Of a stretch of 64,000 nt of DNA, positions 60,492 to 64,000 are shown one piece after another. Position 1 is the first letter of the stretch. The number at the start of each line of letters is the position of its first letter. Both the position numbers and the translations under genes were made by a program. This DNA comes from Dinoroseobacter sp049800835 (GTDB lineage: Bacteria; Pseudomonadota; Alphaproteobacteria; Rhodobacterales; Rhodobacteraceae), in NCBI RefSeq assembly GCF_049800835.1, contig NZ_JBNAFU010000001.1, positions 186,001-250,000 on the forward strand. The letters run 5' to 3'. The notes under the pieces are model-generated. The model was not told the origin of the DNA. It saw only the letters and a list, made by a program, of their open reading frames with translations, and did not search any database.

Positions 60492-61136
60492 TTAGCCCTG
60501 AGCCAGTTCTTTGGCCTGTGCGATCCAGCCTTCACGCTCGATCCGGCCTTTGAACGACAGTTTCTCGTCCATGTCGGCGACATCTTCGTCGGTCCACGCT
60601 GCGATTTGCGCGAAGGTGGTCACGCCCGCCTCCAGCAATTTCTTCTCAAGCGCCGGGCCGACACCCGACAGCTTCTTGAGGTCATCCGCACCGGCGGGCG
60701 CTGCGGGCGCCTCCGCCTCCGCCTCGGGCGCGGCCTTCTTGGTGGGCGCTTTCTTCGGAGCCGCAGCTTCGACCGCCGCGGCCGAGACGGACCCGGCACC
60801 AGTGGCGGCCATCACACCGGAGGCATCCGCGCCAGAGGCGAGGATGTCGGTGATCCGCACCAGCGTCAGTTTCTGGCGGTGACCCTTCGTGCGCTTGGAG
60901 CTGTGCTTCCGGCGGCGCTTGACGAAATGGATCAGCTTTTCGCCCTTGATCTGATCAATCACCTCTGCCTGAACGCCCGCGCCTTCGACGAAGGGGGCGC
61001 CGACAGTGCCGTCGACCATGAGAATCTCGTTGAACTGGACTTTGTCACCAGCCTGGGCGGCCAATTTCTCCACGCGCAGCACATCGCCGCTGGAGACCTT
61101 GTATTGCTTGCCGCCGGTCTTGAGGACCGCAAACAT
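60492..61136 (-). CDS. rplU: Ribosomal protein bL21 with C-terminal helix-hairpin-helix extension
   Basis: bL21 binds 23S rRNA. Residues 1-103 are the standard protein (MFAVLKTGGKQYKV ... KLIHFVKRRRKHSSKRTKGHRQ). A low-complexity Ala/Lys/Glu linker (about 104-148) leads to a second domain (about 151-212) with DDLKKLSGVGPALEKKLLEAGVTTFAQIAAWTDEDVADM, a helix-hairpin-helix pattern. Total length 214 is twice the usual 103. I recall similar extensions in other Rhodobacterales. The extension could contact rRNA, tRNA or DNA; its role is not known to me. Confidence 0.95.
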   Translation of the reverse strand: MFAVLKTGGKQYKVSSGDVLRVEKLAAQAGDKVQFNEILMVDGTVGAPFVEGAGVQAEVIDQIKGEKLIHFVKRRRKHSSKRTKGHRQKLTLVRITDILASGADASGVMAATGAGSVSAAAVEAAAPKKAPTKKAAPEAEAEAPAAPAGADDLKKLSGVGPALEKKLLEAGVTTFAQIAAWTDEDVADMDEKLSFKGRIEREGWIAQAKELAQG

Positions 61137-61347
61137 ATTGTATTCCTTCGTTTTCTACCGCGTCCTGTGGCCCCGGGTTTTCCGGTGTTTGTGGCCCCCA
61201 TTTGGTCGGAGACCGCCGCGAACAGCGCGCCTTTTGTCGGCGTATATCGGATGTCCCGTCTGCACCACTGTGCCGGGATGGCGGCTTATTGACGATGAGA
61301 GGCGTCAAGTCAAGCGGGCAAAGGGCTATTCCGCACGGGTTTCGCGC

Positions 61348-62166
61348 TCAAAGTTCCTCACCAGCCATGAACTGCGACGCCGCGATACCCAGATCGCGGG
61401 AAATCTCTACAAACATATCATCGAACCCTTCGAACAAGGCCCGTGTCAGTGCCTGCCCCGCCTGCGATCGCGACAGCTCCAGATACTGTTCCATATCCTC
61501 GTCCGGCAATGAGGAATACGCCATCAGCAGATAGGCAAACAGCCACTCCGTCGAATTCTGCCGGATTTCGGCCTCCTGCGCCCAGACATCGTTGAGGATC
61601 TGGTTCTGTGTCAGGTCGGTCGGAAACCCGCCGCCATCGGACAGGCCGGTCATGAAGGCGAAATTCGCGTTGAGCGCGCCGATGACGTTTTCGTCGATCA
61701 GGCTGTTGATCTCGATGAACTCCGCGACCTTGGCGAAGGTTTCCGGGCGGTTTTCCTCGAAACCGGGGATGGCATCGCGCGCGGCGTCCTCGATCCCTTC
61801 TTCCAGAAACGCCTCGCGCGTGGCCAGCTCCAGGGCGACCACCTCCTTGCCGATCTCGGAGGCATAGAAATCCTCAACCGGGGCGAAGTATTCCTCGTCA
61901 AAGCTGGTGGCGAACCCGTCGATGAAGGTCGCCATCATGCGGTCGACGTCATAAATGTCGCTGACCATCTTCTCCCAGCGGTCACCGCCACGTCCGGGGA
62001 ACATGTCGTCCGCAAGCCCTGCGCCGTATTCGAGACCCTCGACCCGCATCAGTTCGATCATCTTGTCCGCCCCGATGGCGGTCAACAATCCTTCGGCGCG
62101 CGGGGTAGCATCAGCTGTCAGCGCCGTCGAAAGCACGAGGGTGGAGGCAAGGATCCAGTGTCGCAC
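61348..62166 (-). CDS. Exported DUF2059 protein
   Basis: The 272-residue product has a signal peptide (about 1-20, cleavage near TADATPRA) and a mostly helical DUF2059-like body. Its EEYFAPVEDFYASEIGKEVVALELATREAFLEEGIEDAARD segment is the family core. Function is unknown. The start is taken as GTG at 62166 with GGAG 12 bases upstream, because the signal peptide then begins at the N-terminus; an in-frame codon at 62223 would add 19 residues. It stands alone between rplU and tRNA-Ser. Confidence 0.78.
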   Translation of the reverse strand: MRHWILASTLVLSTALTADATPRAEGLLTAIGADKMIELMRVEGLEYGAGLADDMFPGRGGDRWEKMVSDIYDVDRMMATFIDGFATSFDEEYFAPVEDFYASEIGKEVVALELATREAFLEEGIEDAARDAIPGFEENRPETFAKVAEFIEINSLIDENVIGALNANFAFMTGLSDGGGFPTDLTQNQILNDVWAQEAEIRQNSTEWLFAYLLMAYSSLPDEDMEQYLELSRSQAGQALTRALFEGFDDMFVEISRDLGIAASQFMAGEEL

Positions 62167-62325
62167 GTTGCGGTCTCCGTATTGCGTAAGTGAATTAGTA
62201 GGGGTCCGGGGGCGGATTTCCAATCCGTCTGCGCGCAGATTTCCGTGATGTGACGTGCAAAGCCGTTCCGAATGGCCCTTGCACGGGTCCGGTCGGGCCG
62301 CTAAAGACCGCGCGTGACCCTTCGC

Positions 62326-62415
62326 GGAGAGGTGCCGGAGTGGTCGAACGGGGCGGTCTCGAAAACCGTTGTGGGTGCAAGCCCACCCAGGGTTCGAATC
62401 CCTGTCTCTCCGCCA
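62326..62415 (+). tRNA. tRNA-Ser (anticodon CGA)
   Basis: The 90-nt cloverleaf has acceptor GGAGAGG paired to TCTCTCC, discriminator G, encoded CCA, and D-arm GCCGGAGTGGTCGAACGGGGC. The anticodon loop is CTCGAAA and the variable arm is long (GTGGGTGCAAGCCCAC). The T-loop is GTTCGAATC. Long variable arm, discriminator G and CGA indicate serine. Confidence 0.97.
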
Positions 62416-62607
62416 CTACCCTGCACAATTGACGGGAAATGCGCACGCAGACAGATGCGTGAGCGCGCGCTTGTTTGACGTTGTTCACGGGTGGTCAGCA
62501 GTCGACTTGGTGCGGTAGAAATCTTTGCGGCAATGGAGCGCGCGCATCACCCTGGCACGTGCGATATCGCCCTTGCACGCGACATACCGGTCAACGAAAG
62601 CCGGGAC

Positions 62608-63051
62608 CTAGGCGATTGCGTGATCGTCCGAGAAAAGCGTTTTGAGCCCGGAGTTGTCCTTGACCAGACTGGACAGGGTGATCTTGTCGAGGCTGCGGTA
62701 GAACGCGGTCAGCGCCTCCCCCAGTGCGCCTTTGAGGCGGCAGACCGAAACCAGTGGACAGGTGCAGTCATCGGCGAAGCATTCGGCAAAGGGCACACCG
62801 GCCTCGAACACGCGAAAGACGCCGCCGACGGTGATATCCTCGGGGTCACGCGCAAGACGGATCCCACCCCCACGTCCGCGGACGGTTTCGATGAAGCCTT
62901 TCTGACCCAGCATGTTGATCACCTGACCCAGATGGTTCTCGGAGGCGTTGGTGGCTTTGGCGACCTCCGAGGTGCGGATGTTGCGGCCCGTGTTGACGGC
63001 GCAGTACATCAAAGTCCGCATCGCGAGGTTCGTTCGGGTTGTAAGACGCAT
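62608..63051 (-). CDS. nsrR: Rrf2-family regulator, NsrR-like
   Basis: NsrR-type repressors use an iron-sulfur cluster to sense nitric oxide and control NO-detoxifying genes. The 147-residue product has the N-terminal winged helix (about 1-65, NIRTSEVAKATNASENHLGQVINMLGQKGFIETVRGRGGGI). The cysteine cluster is C91-x4-C96-x-C98-x5-C104, followed by RLKGALGEALTAFY as in NsrR. It has one cysteine more than the three in E. coli NsrR. The ATG at 63051 matches the family N-terminus. A perfect FNR box lies 67-80 bp upstream. Confidence 0.83.
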   Translation of the reverse strand: MRLTTRTNLAMRTLMYCAVNTGRNIRTSEVAKATNASENHLGQVINMLGQKGFIETVRGRGGGIRLARDPEDITVGGVFRVFEAGVPFAECFADDCTCPLVSVCRLKGALGEALTAFYRSLDKITLSSLVKDNSGLKTLFSDDHAIA

Positions 63052-63117
63052 GTTCTTGGGCCTTCTACCGGGGCATGGCGTATTGGCGACTTGATAATAT
63101 AGGTTCTGTACCGGTCT

Positions 63118-63131
63118 TTGATCTGGATCAA
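63118..63131. promoter_or_regulatory. Perfect FNR/FnrL box
   Basis: TTGAT-CTGG-ATCAA is the full consensus palindrome for FNR-type oxygen regulators. A candidate minus-strand -10 (TATTAT or TATATT, 63094-63101) would put the box about 35-41 bp upstream of an nsrR start site, an activator-like position. It is 179 bp before nasT, so a role there is less direct. Confidence 0.8.
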
Positions 63132-63309
63132 TAAAAACCCGCTTCCGCATCGACATGTCGCGGGGGACGTTGCACGCGCCACATGGTATGGACCGTTCGG
63201 GGAGTGTTCAGTTCACGGAATGCCTGTTTTCCGTGCATGCGCATCGAAAAGGAGCGCCTGCCACTTGGATATGCTTGTCCACCGCCCCGAACCCTCTAAG
63301 ACAGTCATC

Positions 63310-63894
63310 ATGGCCGGGCAGCTCAAAATACTCGTCGTCGAACCGGACGAAGCGCGCGCGCGGATGATTATCGACGGGCTTGCAGAAACCGGAGACCCCG
63401 AGATCACCGTTCTGGGCAGTCCCACCGGGCTGGCCCGGCGCATGGCGCAGATCGAACCGGACGTGGTTCTGATCGCCATGGCTGACCCGAGCCGCGACAC
63501 GCTCGAAGCGCTCAGCATTGCGTCGGGCTTCAACGACCGGCCTGTTGCGATGTTCGTGGACCGCTCCGACGACAGCACGACCCGCGCGGCGATCGAGGCG
63601 GGCGTCAGCGCCTATGTGGTCGATGGTTTGGCGAAGGACCGGATACAGCCCGTTCTGGATGCCGCGATCGCGCGCTTCAACATGTTTAAGAAGCTTCGCA
63701 ACGAACTGGCCGCCGCCAAAAGCGCCCTGGCCGAGCGCAAGACAATCGAACGCGCCAAGGGACTGCTGATGACGGCAAAAGGGATTTCCGAAGACGAAGC
63801 CTATGCCATGTTGCGCAAGACGGCGATGGACCAGGGGCGCAAGGTGTCCGAAGTGGCGGAGGCGCTTGTCACGGCGTCCGACCTGCTGCGCTGA
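63310..63894 (+). CDS. nasT: NasT-like ANTAR response regulator with altered receiver
   Basis: NasT is an RNA-binding antiterminator that allows expression of assimilatory nitrate reductase genes when released by the sensor NasS. The 194-residue product has a receiver-like domain (about 1-125) and a C-terminal ANTAR domain (about 130-190, ALAERKTIERAKGLLMTAKGISEDEAYAMLRKTAMDQ). At the usual phospho-acceptor site the sequence is VVLIAMADPSRD, with alanine at 56 where homologues have aspartate. The ATG at 63310 gives the standard N-terminus although its ribosome-binding site is weak. It overlaps nasS by one base. Confidence 0.9.
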   Translation: MAGQLKILVVEPDEARARMIIDGLAETGDPEITVLGSPTGLARRMAQIEPDVVLIAMADPSRDTLEALSIASGFNDRPVAMFVDRSDDSTTRAAIEAGVSAYVVDGLAKDRIQPVLDAAIARFNMFKKLRNELAAAKSALAERKTIERAKGLLMTAKGISEDEAYAMLRKTAMDQGRKVSEVAEALVTASDLLR

Positions 63895-64000
63895 TGGCGC
63901 GCGAGGTGCATATCGGGTTCGTCCCACTGGTCGATTGCGCGACCGTCGTTGTAGCCAAGCATCTGGGGTTCGCCGACGCGGAGGGGGTGGATCTTGTGCT
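63894..64000 (+). CDS. nasS: NasS-like nitrate sensor (5' end, cut by window edge)
   Basis: The 35 visible residues (MAREVHIGFVPLVDCATVVV...) match the N-terminus of the CmpA/NrtA/NasS family of nitrate/bicarbonate-binding proteins. No signal peptide precedes the IGFVPL motif, as expected for the cytoplasmic sensor NasS rather than a periplasmic binding protein. It overlaps nasT (TGATG), and this nasT-nasS pairing supports the call. An NrtA-type transporter component is the alternative. Confidence 0.78.
   Translation, partial: MAREVHIGFVPLVDCATVVVAKHLGFADAEGVDLV

Noticed and set aside
1..64000. CRISPR arrays, insertion sequences, phage genes or toxin islands
   Set aside because: No spaced direct-repeat arrays, transposase or integrase motifs, or phage structural genes were seen; gene content is ordinary chromosomal.

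Overview
The window comes from an alphaproteobacterium of the Rhodobacterales (roseobacter/Paracoccaceae type). The evidence is GC-rich coding sequence, a CtrA/SciP/ChpT regulatory set, a circularly permuted two-piece tmRNA gene, an alpha-type SspB adaptor, an Usg-family gene, a fumC-DUF4169-ribbon-helix-helix run, an L21 protein with a helix-hairpin-helix tail, and an olsB-olsA pair. Most of the window is ordinary chromosome. I saw no transposase, integrase, CRISPR array or prophage.

Layout. 1-2.7 kb: 5' part of ligA, then ctrA and sciP (all minus strand), with a CtrA-type box between sciP and ctrA. 2.8-4 kb: mnmA. 4-16.3 kb (minus): one long envelope block transcribed pyrH-frr-uppS-cdsA-dxr-rseP-(46-aa ORF)-bamA-skp-fabZ-lpxA-lpxI-lpxB, covering ribosome recycling, isoprenoid and phospholipid precursors, outer-membrane assembly and lipid A. 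16.4-18.2 kb: miaA and an AraC-type regulator. 18.4-24.6 kb: a peptide/opine-type ABC importer with a Tat-exported binding protein, two permeases and a fused double ATPase. 25-30.1 kb: a BCCT betaine-type transporter, a dimethylglycine/sarcosine dehydrogenase-like FAD-GcvT enzyme and a MobA-like nucleotidyltransferase. 30.1-33.6 kb: a 56-aa ORF behind a hairpin that covers its ribosome-binding site, tRNA-Leu, ssrA, a DUF1194 protein, chromate transporter and sspB.

33.7-43.2 kb: an orphan AlgG-like epimerase, fumC with three small companions, a DUF1254/DUF1214 protein, and a TRAP importer with a flavin monooxygenase gene inside the operon. 43.3-47.2 kb: YpfJ-type metallopeptidase, a 25-aa ORF resembling the start of a YqaA/DedA gene, exoD, dsbB, a LysR regulator and usg. 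47.4-53.4 kb: gyrA, a small outer-membrane protein, trmFO and gluQ. 53.3-55.9 kb: ornithine-lipid genes olsB-olsA, a DUF3553 gene and chpT. 55.9-61.1 kb (minus): rplU-rpmA-(GNAT)-obgE-proB-proA. 61.3-64 kb: a DUF2059 protein, tRNA-Ser, an NsrR-like regulator, a perfect FNR box, nasT and the start of nasS.

Themes that recur are the CckA-ChpT-CtrA cell-cycle pathway (ctrA, sciP and chpT all present), protein quality control (ssrA with sspB 2.1 kb away; rseP, bamA, skp), tRNA modification (mnmA, miaA, trmFO, gluQ) and nitrogen/oxygen control at the right edge. The observations most worth checking are a NasT regulator lacking the usual phospho-acceptor aspartate, two small ORFs with strong ribosome-binding sites, and paired 13-bp direct repeats spaced about three helical turns apart before the betaine transporter gene.
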